From Halorussus vallis (GTDB taxonomy: Archaea; Halobacteriota; Halobacteria; Halobacteriales; Haladaptataceae), in the NCBI RefSeq assembly GCF_024138165.1, contig NZ_CP100000.1, positions 682,001-746,000 of the forward strand: a stretch of 64,000 nucleotides of DNA. The letters are read 5' to 3'. This document shows, one piece after another, positions 36,443-44,688 of the stretch. A model generated the notes under the pieces. The model was not told the origin of the DNA and searched no databases. It worked only from the letters and a program-made list of their open reading frames with translations. The position numbers and the translations under genes were made by a program. Each line of letters begins with the position of its first letter. Position 1 is the first letter of the stretch.

Positions 36443-37360
36443 TCACTCCTTGAGCGCTCCCTGCGTGAGGCCGCTGACGATCTTCTCCTGCGCGACAACC
36501 ACGAGGATGGCGATGGGCAGCACGCCGATGATGCTCGCGGCCGCCATGAGGTTGTACAGTTCCGAGTACTGGCCCTGATAGCTCAGGATACCCCAGACGA
36601 GAGGTGCCCAGTTGTCGGCCGTGCCGTCGGTCATCAGGAACGAGAAGAAGAACTCGTTGTAGACCGAGATAAACGTGAGCACGCCCGCGGTGGCCACGCC
36701 CGGCGCCGACAGCGGCACGATGACCCGGAACAGCGCGCCGAGCCGTGTCGTCCCCTCGATCCTCGCGGCGTCCTCCAGGCCGTCCGGAATCTGGCCGTAG
36801 AACGTCGAAAGGATGAAGATAGACAGCGGCATGAACAGCGCGCTGAACGGGAGTATCATCGCGAACGGCGTGTTGAACAGGTTCGGACTCGAGATGCCGA
36901 ACACGGTCACGTTCCCGGTGAACAGCCGGAACAGCGGGATGATGAACGCCGCCGGCGGGAAGTACGAAACCGCCAGGATGGCGAGCATCAGCGGTCCCTT
37001 CCCGGGGAACTCGAGCCGTCCGAACACGTAGCCGGCGAGACTCGCCAGTACGAGCACGATGGCGGTCGTCGCGATGCCCAGCACGAAGCTGTTGAACATG
37101 TAGAGGTGGAACGGCACGCGCTGGAACACCGTGATGAACGCCTCGGGGTTGAACCCCTTCGGCAGCAGCCCCATGTTCGAGATGGCCGCGTTGGGCGTCA
37201 GCGCCAGCACCAGCAGCCAGTAGAACGGGAACAGCGTGGTGAACAGGAATATCACGGTGACGACGTAGAACATCGCCCGGTACGCCTTCTGGGGGTTCTC
37301 GATGGTCGAGCTGACCCAGCGCGAGAACGGTCCCTGTTGACTGTCGGTTTCGGTTGCCAT
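36443..37360 (-). CDS. Sugar ABC transporter permease, MalG-type
   Basis: A 305-residue inner-membrane permease with six predicted spans. The EAA loop that docks the ATPase is EDAARIEGTTRLGALFRVIVP, followed by LSAPGVATAG. The N-terminal hydrophilic part (residues 1-30) precedes the first helix VVTVIFLFTTLFPFYWLLV. It pairs with the MalF-type permease encoded just before it; the start lies 2 bases from that gene's stop. A near-perfect Shine-Dalgarno AAGGAGGTG (37368-37376) sits inside the end of the upstream gene, 7 bases before the ATG. Confidence 0.93.
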   Translation of the reverse strand: MATETDSQQGPFSRWVSSTIENPQKAYRAMFYVVTVIFLFTTLFPFYWLLVLALTPNAAISNMGLLPKGFNPEAFITVFQRVPFHLYMFNSFVLGIATTAIVLVLASLAGYVFGRLEFPGKGPLMLAILAVSYFPPAAFIIPLFRLFTGNVTVFGISSPNLFNTPFAMILPFSALFMPLSIFILSTFYGQIPDGLEDAARIEGTTRLGALFRVIVPLSAPGVATAGVLTFISVYNEFFFSFLMTDGTADNWAPLVWGILSYQGQYSELYNLMAAASIIGVLPIAILVVVAQEKIVSGLTQGALKE

Positions 37361-37362
37361 CG

Positions 37363-38352
37363 TCAGACACCTCCTTGATCCGTGTCAGCGTACTTCACGA
37401 TATACACCGAGACGACGATACCGATGAGTGCCGCCGTGATGAAGGCGACGGCCGCGGAGGTCCCGTACAGCCGGGAGTCGCGGAACGTCGAAACCACGAG
37501 ACACGACAGCGACGGCACCGTCGAACAGCCCGTGACGGTCTCGATGATACCGTAGACGCGCATCGCGCCGATGGTCCGGAACAGCATCGCGACCAGCACC
37601 GACGGGAGCACGAGCGGCAGGGTGATCATCCGGAACTGTTGCCACCGCGAGGCGCCCGCAACCCGACCCACGTCGTAGAGGCTCCGGTCGATGCTCTGCA
37701 GGCCCGCCAGAATGATGAGCGCCATGAACGCCGACGTCTTCCACACGTCGGCGATGACGAGTATCACCAGCGAGTCGAAGCTGTTGGCCAGCGGAGTCGC
37801 CGAGAAGACGCCGAGCGCCTGCATCCAGTCGACGAGGAAGCCGATGCCGGGCTGGAACAGCAGGAAGAAGATCATCCCCTGGATGACGATAGGCACCGCC
37901 CACGGGATGATGATGGCGACCCGGACCCACCGGCGACCCCGGAAGTCCTGGTCCAGCACCAGCGCCTGCCCGAATCCGATGATGGTCTCGAAGAACACGC
38001 TGGCGACCGTGAAGATGAGCGTCACGGTGAGCGCGCTCTTGAACGGCGTGCTGAGGTCGAAGAACGGCCGCACGAGCACGATGTCGCGCTGGCCGGTTAG
38101 CAGCTCAACGTAGTTCTGCAGTCCGACGAACTGCCCGAGCGGGTCGGACCCGACGATGCTGTCGGCGTGAAGCGACATCCGGAACGTGCTGAGCAGGGGC
38201 CAGAACGCGATGACGCCCAGCAGCAGCAACACCGGGGCCAACAGCAGGTACGCGAACTGGGTGTCGCTGAGGTTCTCCACCCAGCGCACCACCGCCACGT
38301 ACGGCCCCGAGCGCTCGGAGTCCCGGACACCACCTTCTGTGGATGCTGCCAT
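37363..38352 (-). CDS. Sugar ABC transporter permease, MalF-type
   Basis: A 329-residue permease with six to seven predicted membrane spans (first LLLAPVLLLLGVIAFWPLL). The EAA-like loop reads DVGRVAGASRWQQFRMITLPLVLPSV. As usual for CUT1 systems, it is followed directly by the MalG-type partner. It starts 32 bases after the stop of the solute-binding protein gene, with no obvious Shine-Dalgarno in that gap. Confidence 0.92.
   Translation of the reverse strand: MAASTEGGVRDSERSGPYVAVVRWVENLSDTQFAYLLLAPVLLLLGVIAFWPLLSTFRMSLHADSIVGSDPLGQFVGLQNYVELLTGQRDIVLVRPFFDLSTPFKSALTVTLIFTVASVFFETIIGFGQALVLDQDFRGRRWVRVAIIIPWAVPIVIQGMIFFLLFQPGIGFLVDWMQALGVFSATPLANSFDSLVILVIADVWKTSAFMALIILAGLQSIDRSLYDVGRVAGASRWQQFRMITLPLVLPSVLVAMLFRTIGAMRVYGIIETVTGCSTVPSLSCLVVSTFRDSRLYGTSAAVAFITAALIGIVVSVYIVKYADTDQGGV
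37368..37376 (-). promoter_or_regulatory. Strong Shine-Dalgarno for the MalG-type permease
   Basis: AAGGAGGTG on the minus strand, 7 bases before the ATG at 37360 and within the last codons of the upstream permease. Strong sites are used for internal operon genes, whereas most leading genes in this window appear leaderless; this site therefore supports the operon call and the chosen start. Confidence 0.75.
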
Positions 38353-38384
38353 AAAAATCGTGTTAGATTTGAAGCGCCTTATGT

Positions 38385-39926
38385 CTATGCGCTCTTTTCG
38401 ATGGCCTGGAGCTGGCTCTTGAGCTGGGTCATCGCCTTCTTCGGATTACCGCTCTTGGCGAGCGCCCCGTTGACCTGCTGGAAGATCTTCTGGGATTCCT
38501 GGGGCCAGATGGCGGTGACGGGACGCGAGATGGCGTTCTGCCCGGCCACCTTGAGCGGTTCCATGTACCGGCCCATGATGGGCACCTTGGTCGCGCGGTC
38601 GGAGTTGAACAGCTTCGGCCGTGGCGGCAGGAAGCCCAGTTCCTCGAAGAGCTTGAGCTGGAACTCCTCGCTCGTCATCGCCTTGAGCACTTCCAGCGCC
38701 GCCTCCTTCTTCTCGGAGTTGGGGTTGATGGCGTTGTGCCACCCGCCCAGCGCCGCCACCGGCCCGCCCGTCATCGGGTACTGGGCCTTCTTCTCGGTCT
38801 TGGCGTACGGAATCGGCATCACGCCGAGGTCCTTGCCCATCTGGTCTTTCGCGCCGTTGATGTTGATGGAGTACGGCCAGTTGCGGTGCATCACGGCGTC
38901 GCCCGCCGAGAACGGTTTGCGCGAGGGCTCCTCGGACCACTGGAGCACCGCGGGCGGCGCGATGTTGCCCTTGTACCCGTCGAGCGTGTGGTTGGCCTGT
39001 GAGCCGTGAATGAACGTCCGGACCATCTTGAGCGAGTTCACGACCTGCTTCTCGTCGACGGTGACGGGTCGCTTGCCGATCGGGCCGAAGAGGTTCTTCT
39101 TGGGGTTGCCGAAGTACGCCCCGCCCCAGCTGGTCATGAACTCGTTGAAGTCACAGCACGACAGCCCCTCGTAGGCCTTTGCCTGGAACGTGTAGCCGTG
39201 CTTGACGTCGTTCGCCGACTTGGCCTTCTGGGCCACGTTCGAGAACTCCTTCCACGTCATGGAGTTCTTCGACCACTTCTTGAAGTCCGACTCCCCGTAG
39301 CCGGCCTTCCGGACGTACTTCTTGTTGTACTGCATCGTCGGGAAGTCCGGGAATAGCGGGACGGCGTACATGTCGCCGTTCTGGGCCTGCGTGGTCGAGA
39401 CACTCGCGTCGAAGTAGTTCTTCTTGACGTCCTGGGTCACCTTCTTCGGGAGCTCCTTGCTCAGGTTGAGGAGTTGGTCGCGGACGATGAACGGAATCGT
39501 CCACCCGCTGTCGACGTAGAGGATGTCGGGGTTCTTTCGCCCGGCCGACAACCACTGCTGGTACTGGGAGCGCCGGTTGTCGGTGACGGTCGGTCCCGCC
39601 AGCACCTTCACCTCGATGTCCTTCGACAGGCCGTTCTTGTAGAGGACCTTCTGGAGCCGGTTCCAGACCTCGCCTTTGAAGTCCGGGTCGGTCGCCCACT
39701 GGAGCGTGGTCTTGCCGCCCTGATTGTCGACGTTGCCGACGGTGGAGCCGCCGCCGCTCTGATTGTTGTTACCGTTGTTACTTTCGCTTCCGCCCATACA
39801 GCCGGCCAGTCCGGCCGCCGCACCCGATGCGCCGACTGCCTGCACGAAGTTCCGGCGGGAAACCCCGGAACTTCGGTCGGCGCCCTGCTGTCGGTCGTCA
39901 GGTTCGTGCGAAGTATTGCCAGCCAT
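38385..39926 (-). CDS. Sugar ABC transporter solute-binding lipoprotein
   Basis: A 513-residue extracellular solute-binding protein. It carries a Tat signal with twin arginines (VSRRNFVQAVGASGAAAGLAGC) ending in a lipobox cysteine, so it is exported folded and lipid-anchored. An Asn/Gly/Ser-rich linker follows, then the family-1 binding fold (FPDFPTMQYNKKYVRKAGYG; later SEEFQLKLFEELGFLPPRP). It is the first gene of the transporter operon, with a TATA-like ATATAAATGG (minus strand, 39951-39962) 25-36 bases upstream. The likely ligand is an oligosaccharide or sugar such as maltose or trehalose, but this is not proven. Confidence 0.9.
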   Translation of the reverse strand: MAGNTSHEPDDRQQGADRSSGVSRRNFVQAVGASGAAAGLAGCMGGSESNNGNNNQSGGGSTVGNVDNQGGKTTLQWATDPDFKGEVWNRLQKVLYKNGLSKDIEVKVLAGPTVTDNRRSQYQQWLSAGRKNPDILYVDSGWTIPFIVRDQLLNLSKELPKKVTQDVKKNYFDASVSTTQAQNGDMYAVPLFPDFPTMQYNKKYVRKAGYGESDFKKWSKNSMTWKEFSNVAQKAKSANDVKHGYTFQAKAYEGLSCCDFNEFMTSWGGAYFGNPKKNLFGPIGKRPVTVDEKQVVNSLKMVRTFIHGSQANHTLDGYKGNIAPPAVLQWSEEPSRKPFSAGDAVMHRNWPYSININGAKDQMGKDLGVMPIPYAKTEKKAQYPMTGGPVAALGGWHNAINPNSEKKEAALEVLKAMTSEEFQLKLFEELGFLPPRPKLFNSDRATKVPIMGRYMEPLKVAGQNAISRPVTAIWPQESQKIFQQVNGALAKSGNPKKAMTQLKSQLQAIEKSA

Positions 39927-39950
39927 TTCACTCCCAAAGACGTAGTTTAT

Positions 39951-39962
39951 CCATTTATATCT
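39951..39962 (-). promoter_or_regulatory. TATA box of the sugar transporter operon
   Basis: Minus strand AGATATAAATGG, about 25-36 bases before the ATG of the solute-binding protein gene at 39926. It predicts a very short leader. The imperfectly centred CAGTA-AC-TACTG repeat (39969-39980) lies immediately upstream. Confidence 0.6.
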
Positions 39963-39968
39963 TAGTGC

Positions 39969-39980
39969 CAGTAACTACTG
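39969..39980 (-). promoter_or_regulatory. Small inverted repeat upstream of the transporter TATA box
   Basis: CAGTA-AC-TACTG, perfect 5-base arms, ending 7 bases upstream of the TATA box. The TACT/AGTA half-sites recall the TACT-spacer-GAGTA motif described for Halobacterium TrmB, but the spacing is different (2 instead of 7-8 bases). Possible activator site. Confidence 0.35.
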
Positions 39981-40092
39981 CCATCGTTGTAAAATATCTT
40001 TCATATGGTGTGCCTAAACACGCGGCGAAAACGCGGCTATCGGGGTCGGTACCGGCCAATCACGGTTCCGGGCCTCGTTACTGTCTGTCGAT

Positions 40093-40115
40093 TGAATATT
40101 CGAGACGAATATTCA
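40093..40115. promoter_or_regulatory. AT-rich 23-base inverted repeat
   Basis: TGAATATTCG (40093-40102) and CGAATATTCA (40106-40115) are perfect 10-base arms around AGA. It lies between the aldo/keto reductase stop (40138) and the transporter operon start (39926). The low GC and short spacer look like a protein-binding operator rather than a terminator. Confidence 0.5.
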
Positions 40116-40137
40116 GTCATGGTAACGGTTGGTTCTC

Positions 40138-41124
40138 CTAGAGGTCCCCGATGGCTCGAGACCACGTCGGGGACTTGGGCTCCTCCAGACGCGCTATCTC
40201 CTCGTCCGACAGCGAGACGTCCAGCGCGGCGACGTTCTCCTCCAGGTGGTCGACGCTCCGCGGGCCGACGATGGGCGAGTCCACCACGTCCTTGTGCAAC
40301 AGCCACGCGAGGCTGACCTGCGCCGGGGTCGCGTCCTTCTCCTCGGCGACGGCCCGAACCTCGTCCAGCACCGCCCAGTTCTCCTCGGTGAACCGCTCGC
40401 GGGTGTGTTCGTCCGTGGCCGCCCGTCCCTCCTCCGGGTCCGCGTCGCGGTCGTACTTACCGGTCAGGAATCCGCCCGCGAGGGGACTCCAGGGGATGAC
40501 GCCCACGTCCTGGTCTTCGCACACCGGCAGGACGTTCTCCTCCTCGTGACGGTCGACGAGGTTGTACTCCGGTTGCATGCACCGAAACCGCCGGTAGTCG
40601 TTGAGGTCGCTCTCGTAGAGCGCCTTCGCGAACTGCCAGCCCATCATCGTCGACGCGCCGACGTACCGGACCTTGCCGCTCTCGACGAGGTAGTCGAGCG
40701 CGTCGAGCGTCTCCTCGATGGGCGTCGTCTCGTCCCAGCGGTGAATCTGGTAGAGGTCGATGTAGTCGGTGCCGAGTCGGTCGAGGCTCGCCTCGGCCTG
40801 TTCGATGATGTGCTTTCGCGAGAGGCCCTGCCGGTTCGGTCCCTCGCCCATCGGACCGTACACCTTCGTCGCGACGACCAGTTCCTCGCGGTCGAAACCG
40901 TCGTACTCCTCGATGGCCCGCCCGACGATTCGCTCGCTCTCGCCGTGCGAGTAGACGTTCGCGGTGTCGAGGAAGTTGATACCGAGGTCCATCGCGCGGT
41001 GGATGAGGTCGACGCTCGCCTCCTCGTCGTGCATCATCCACTCGGCGTCGCTCCCGAAGTTCATGCAACCGAGACAGAGCCGAGAGACTTCGAGGCCGGT
41101 GTCTCCGAGTTTCGTATACTCCAT
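40138..41124 (-). CDS. Aldo/keto reductase
   Basis: A 328-residue NAD(P)H-dependent reductase with a TIM barrel. The catalytic tetrad is visible: Asp and Tyr in LDTANVYSHGES, Lys in VVATKVYG, His in LYQIHRWDE. Later come VIPWSPLAGGFLTGKY and the cofactor-binding PIVGPRSVDHLEENV. The start at 41124 (MEYTKLGDTG) matches the usual family start; an ATG at 41139 (MPDVDMEY) is the alternative and would fit a leaderless message from a possible TATA at 41164-41171. It lies upstream of the sugar transporter operon in the same direction and may reduce a related sugar aldehyde. Confidence 0.9.
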   Translation of the reverse strand: MEYTKLGDTGLEVSRLCLGCMNFGSDAEWMMHDEEASVDLIHRAMDLGINFLDTANVYSHGESERIVGRAIEEYDGFDREELVVATKVYGPMGEGPNRQGLSRKHIIEQAEASLDRLGTDYIDLYQIHRWDETTPIEETLDALDYLVESGKVRYVGASTMMGWQFAKALYESDLNDYRRFRCMQPEYNLVDRHEEENVLPVCEDQDVGVIPWSPLAGGFLTGKYDRDADPEEGRAATDEHTRERFTEENWAVLDEVRAVAEEKDATPAQVSLAWLLHKDVVDSPIVGPRSVDHLEENVAALDVSLSDEEIARLEEPKSPTWSRAIGDL

Positions 41125-41229
41125 GTCCACGTCCGGCATGTCCGAGCCTACGACGACGACCGGGAAAATGCTACGGGCACCGGCGCGTCTCGCGGAAAAG
41201 TGAAGGGTCGGCCGACCGAACCGTGAGCC

Positions 41230-42192
41230 ATGACCACCGACGACAGTCTCCCCCGGTCGCTGTACGACCGCCTGCGCGACCCGGCTCACACCGGCGACAG
41301 GCGCTGTTGGCCCTGTACCGTCGTGAACGTCGGACTCTTGCTTCTCGCGTGCGCGGGCGTCGCGCGGCGGCGCTCCGCGCGCGCCGCGCTCTCGCTCGCG
41401 GCCGCCGGCGGCGCGGCGATCGCGTTGCGGGGCTACCTCGTCCCGTACACTCCTCGGTTTGCCCCGAGACTTGTTTCGCGGCTCCCCGGCGACCCGTTCC
41501 ACGCCGACGGCGACGCGTCGAAGCAGTCGGGGTCGCTGGGTTCGTCGGTCGCGTCGGGCACGTCCGGCGCGACAGAGGCGACCGACGCGACGTGCGATAC
41601 GCCGGAGACGTCCGACGCCACTGATTCGGACGCCCGCGACGAACCCGACGCCTCCGGCACGCTCGGCGACGCCGAAGCGGGCGGCGAGCGGGTCGTCGGC
41701 GCGCTCGCCGAAACCGGCGTCGTCGTCGCCGAGGGCGAGGCCCTCTTTCTGGACGAGGCGTTCCGGGACGCGTGGGAGGCCGAGATGCGCGACCTCCGCG
41801 AGCGCGACGACGGCGCGCTCGAAGCCGCGCTACGGGAGGCGGCGCCCGCCGGAGCGGTCGTAGAGACGGTTGAACCGCGCGGCGAGCGGTGGTTCGTGGT
41901 TTCGGACGGCAGCGACGACCCGGCGAACGAGAGTTGGCTCACCCGACCGGTCGCCGTCGCGGAAACCGCGGCGGTGCGCGCACTCGACGACCGGACCGAC
42001 CTCGACCCGACGCTCCGGGCGCGGGCGTCGGCGCCGCTCCGGATGTTCCTGGAGGTCTGCCCGGACTGCGGCGGTCCGGTCGAGGAGACGACCACGGTCG
42101 AGTGCTGCGGCGGGACCCGGGGAACGCTGAACGACCCGGTCGACGAGGTGCTCGCCTGCGTCGACTGCGAGGCCCGCCTCTACACCTTCTGA
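41230..42192 (+). CDS. Conserved haloarchaeal protein with membrane hairpin and zinc ribbon
   Basis: A 320-residue protein with no function I can name. The N-terminal DPAHTGDRRCWPCTVVNVG is followed by two hydrophobic stretches (residues 32-65), then a low-complexity Ser/Thr/Asp/Ala linker (about residues 95-150). A globular domain follows, with AETGVVVAEGEALFLDEAFRDAW and the C-terminal cysteine cluster CPDCGGPVEE, CCGG and ACVDCEARLYTF, a probable zinc ribbon. It diverges from the aldo/keto reductase and converges with the TrmB-type gene. Homologues in other haloarchaea are likely, judging from its composition. Confidence 0.7.
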   Translation: MTTDDSLPRSLYDRLRDPAHTGDRRCWPCTVVNVGLLLLACAGVARRRSARAALSLAAAGGAAIALRGYLVPYTPRFAPRLVSRLPGDPFHADGDASKQSGSLGSSVASGTSGATEATDATCDTPETSDATDSDARDEPDASGTLGDAEAGGERVVGALAETGVVVAEGEALFLDEAFRDAWEAEMRDLRERDDGALEAALREAAPAGAVVETVEPRGERWFVVSDGSDDPANESWLTRPVAVAETAAVRALDDRTDLDPTLRARASAPLRMFLEVCPDCGGPVEETTTVECCGGTRGTLNDPVDEVLACVDCEARLYTF

Positions 42193-42212
42193 TTTCGCCC
42201 GCTCTCTCGATT

Positions 42213-43280
42213 TCAGTACGCGGGCGGTTCGTCGCGCCCGATGCGAATCTCGTGGGCTTCGATGTCCTCGAGCGCCGCGACCTGCCCGCCCACGGTAATC
42301 TCGCCGTCGTCGGTTTCGATGGTCATCCCGGCGACGCGCTCGCCGCCCTCGAACGAGAAACCGACGACCCTCCCCTGGACGACCCGGGAGGCGCCGGTTT
42401 CGATGTCTCGGCCCTCGATGGTGGCGTGGAAGTCGCCTTCGAGTTCCTGAAGTTCCTTGACACAGCGGCGGATGGAGGAGTACCGCCGGGGGAACGGACG
42501 GTCCTCGCCGTCGGCCGCGAGGGTCCGCTCGGCGGTGGTCCACAGCACGGTGCCGAAGAAGCCAGAGACGAGGAAGCCGAGCGCCGAGCGGTTGAAGATG
42601 ACGCCGTAGCGGTCCTGGTCGTCCCGCAGGGCGTCCTGGGTGGCGTAGATGGAGTACTCGCCGTCGGCCACGGCGATGACCGGCGTGGTGATGCCCCGGC
42701 GGGCGCGGGCCGTGGTCGCGACGTCGAGGTAGTCGAAGCTCTCGGGGTCGGGGGCCTCCGAGGCGGGGGTGACGAGCAGTTCCACGCTGACCCCCTGGTC
42801 GATGGCGTGGCTGAGTTCGTCCTCGAACCGGTGGAGGAGGTCGGGGGTGAGCGACAGCGCGATCTCGAACTCGGCGGTTTCGATGACGTCGGCGAGGTAG
42901 CGAAGGATGGTCGAGCGCGATTTGACCAGCGAAACCGCCTCGGTGTCGCGGGCCGGCGCGGTGTAGCGCGCTTCGAGTTCCGAAACCATCTCCATCAGCG
43001 ACGACTGGATGCCCGAGAACGCCTCGTCGGGGTCGACGGCGATGACCTTCATCGGTCGGGACTCGCGGAGTTCGACCAGTCCGCGGTCGCTCAGGCTTCG
43101 CACGGTGTCGTAGACGCGCGGTTGGGGGATGTCGGTGCGGTCTGCGATCTCGCTGGCGGTGAGTTCGCCGTGTTCGAGGACGGTGAGATAGGCGTCGATC
43201 TCGTACTCCCCGAGGTCGAACCGGTCGCCGACCTGCTCTATCGTCGCGTGAAGGTCGTCGGAGGCCATGTGCGATACCAT
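42213..43280 (-). CDS. TrmB-family transcriptional regulator
   Basis: A 355-residue sugar-responsive regulator. The N-terminal winged helix (about residues 15-85) contains [33 protein letters not shown] middle PLD-like effector domain follows ([29 protein letters not shown]), then a C-terminal beta domain ([26 protein letters not shown]) typical of TrmB sugar sensors. The start may be 43280 (MVSHMASDD) or 43268 (MASDD). A perfect palindrome begins 10 bases upstream. Its position 2 kb from the sugar transporter makes it a candidate regulator of that operon and of glycolytic or gluconeogenic genes. Confidence 0.9.
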   Translation of the reverse strand: MVSHMASDDLHATIEQVGDRFDLGEYEIDAYLTVLEHGELTASEIADRTDIPQPRVYDTVRSLSDRGLVELRESRPMKVIAVDPDEAFSGIQSSLMEMVSELEARYTAPARDTEAVSLVKSRSTILRYLADVIETAEFEIALSLTPDLLHRFEDELSHAIDQGVSVELLVTPASEAPDPESFDYLDVATTARARRGITTPVIAVADGEYSIYATQDALRDDQDRYGVIFNRSALGFLVSGFFGTVLWTTAERTLAADGEDRPFPRRYSSIRRCVKELQELEGDFHATIEGRDIETGASRVVQGRVVGFSFEGGERVAGMTIETDDGEITVGGQVAALEDIEAHEIRIGRDEPPAY

Positions 43281-43289
43281 TCGTTCGAG

Positions 43290-43306
43290 GGGTAAATCAT
43301 TTACCC
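43290..43306. promoter_or_regulatory. Perfect palindrome before the TrmB-family gene
   Basis: GGGTAAATCATTTACCC: 8-base perfect arms around a single C, 10-26 bases upstream of the ATG at 43280. It occupies the expected TATA/TFB zone, so a protein bound here would block transcription. Autoregulation by the TrmB protein is the simplest explanation. Confidence 0.6.
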
Positions 43307-43739
43307 GGTTTCGAGTAGCACCTGATTCCGGAAACTCGTTTCATCCTTCGCGTAGTATTTCGCGTCCGGTGGCGAAACCGTCCGCCGGTGACGGTAGCAG
43401 ATAGCCCCGTTTTCGTATATAAACGTCCGGATAAGTGCGGCGGACCGGCTCTCCACCCGACACGCGCTGACGTGGATTCGTGGTTAGTTTTTGGAGTCGC
43501 GCCCGTGCGCTTGAGGGAGTCGGTTGGGGAGGGGTGTGGCGGTTGCGGTGCGGGTGGAATGCTGTCGGCAGGGCGCGAAGTCTCCGTGAGCGAAGCGAAC
43601 GGAGGCTCGGAAGTCGCAGCGCGCACAGCGAAGCGAGCACGACCGTCTTCCGGTGCGCCCGCACCAGTGCAAGGGCGGAAGTCGTACCAGCAGTCGAAGA
43701 TGCGCGGAGGCCGAGTCGCCGCGGCGACTCGGCCTCTGC

Positions 43740-43833
43740 GCGTGTCCTTTTTTGGTCCAGATTTTTTCGAGGAGTGGTTGCTGATGCGCCGCTCTGCGGC
43801 GCATCAGCGACCCGACGAAGAAAAAAGGTGGGT
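43740..43833 (-). repeat. Dispersed 3'-element, copy B
   Basis: About 94 bases matching copy A at 33416-33506. Its variable hairpin is stronger: TGATGCGCCG/CGGCGCATCA at 43782-43791 and 43797-43806 with a 5-base loop. It begins 6 bases after the stop of the PAC2 gene and in the same orientation. Directly beyond it is a palindrome with 14-base arms (43707-43720 and 43723-43736). Confidence 0.8.
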
Positions 43834-43838
43834 GCGTG

Positions 43839-44582
43839 TCACATGAACATCCGGTCCTCGGGCACCTCGCTCTCGACGCGCTCGGCGAGCCGGTTGGCGA
43901 GACTCTCGTAGTACTCCTTGATTTCGCCCGCGAACTCCTCCAGCGGCCCGGTGTCGATGCCGATGCCGTACGCTCGCTCGACCGCATCGAGGAGTCGAAT
44001 CGCGGCCTCGACGTCGGGGGCCTGGGCGTGAACCGGGGTGACGAACACGCCGGTCCGGAGCGGCGAACTCATCCCGCGAGCGACGAGTTCGGCGTTGATG
44101 CCGTCCAAGAACCCCTGGCCCATCGCCGGAACGTCCAGGTCGGCGAGTCGGTGTTCGCGGTAGTCGTCGGTGGCGACGTAGAACGTCCGGTGCTCGTCGG
44201 GACCGTGGGGTATCGGGACGCCGTGGAGCACCGTGATTTCCCGGACGCCGTGGGCCTCGGTCCAGTCGAGGATGGCGTCGGTGAACGGCTTGGCCGCCCA
44301 GACGGGGACGAACAGTTCGCCGACCAGCACCGTCAGTTCGTGGTCGGCGTGCGAGAACAGCCGGGTGTGGTGTCTGGGTCGGCCGTTCTCGAACGGCGTG
44401 ATGGCCGGCAACTGGTCGGCGTTGACGTGGCCGACCTCCTCGAACTCCAGGTGGTCGACCAGGTAGTCGACCGCGGTCAGCCCGGCCAGGCCGAACTGCG
44501 AGAAGCCGGCGATGACCGTCTCGTGCGGGCTCTTCGACTCGATCTCGAAGGAAGCGGTCTGCGGTCGCTCGTCCCCATTCAT
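43839..44582 (-). CDS. PAC2-family (proteasome assembly chaperone-like) protein
   Basis: A 247-residue PAC2-domain protein. It shows the family pattern TVIAGFSQFGLAGLTAVDYLVDHLEFEEVGHV, LTVLVGELFVPVWAAKPF, HGVREITVLHGVPIPHG and the turn MGQGFLDGINAELVARGM, with a helical C-terminus. Archaeal PAC2 proteins are usually annotated as proteasome assembly chaperones by fold; their function is largely untested. It diverges from the MscS channel gene, 106 bases away. Dispersed element copy B follows its stop. Confidence 0.88.
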   Translation of the reverse strand: MNGDERPQTASFEIESKSPHETVIAGFSQFGLAGLTAVDYLVDHLEFEEVGHVNADQLPAITPFENGRPRHHTRLFSHADHELTVLVGELFVPVWAAKPFTDAILDWTEAHGVREITVLHGVPIPHGPDEHRTFYVATDDYREHRLADLDVPAMGQGFLDGINAELVARGMSSPLRTGVFVTPVHAQAPDVEAAIRLLDAVERAYGIGIDTGPLEEFAGEIKEYYESLANRLAERVESEVPEDRMFM

Positions 44583-44688
44583 ACGCCGGGCTACGGCGAA
44601 ACCCGACTTAGCTCTTTACCGCGACTCGACCGGGCGCGGTCGCTGCCGACGAAAAGTGTTTTGCCAGCCGCGAGAGAGGTACGTGCCA

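Larger units (their letters stand above)
43281..43838. other. Gene-free 558-base stretch
   Basis: It contains the TrmB palindrome (43290-43306), degenerate GCGAAGCGA-type repeats around 43580-43650, a 32-base near-perfect palindrome at 43706-43737, and dispersed element copy B (43740-43833). A plus-strand open frame at 43388-43846 spans all of these and is not credible as a gene. Confidence 0.7.

Noticed and set aside
43388-43846. A plus-strand 152-codon frame between the TrmB and PAC2 genes.
   Set aside because: It runs through the dispersed element, two hairpins and degenerate repeats. Composition is not haloarchaeal-acidic and no motif is visible.
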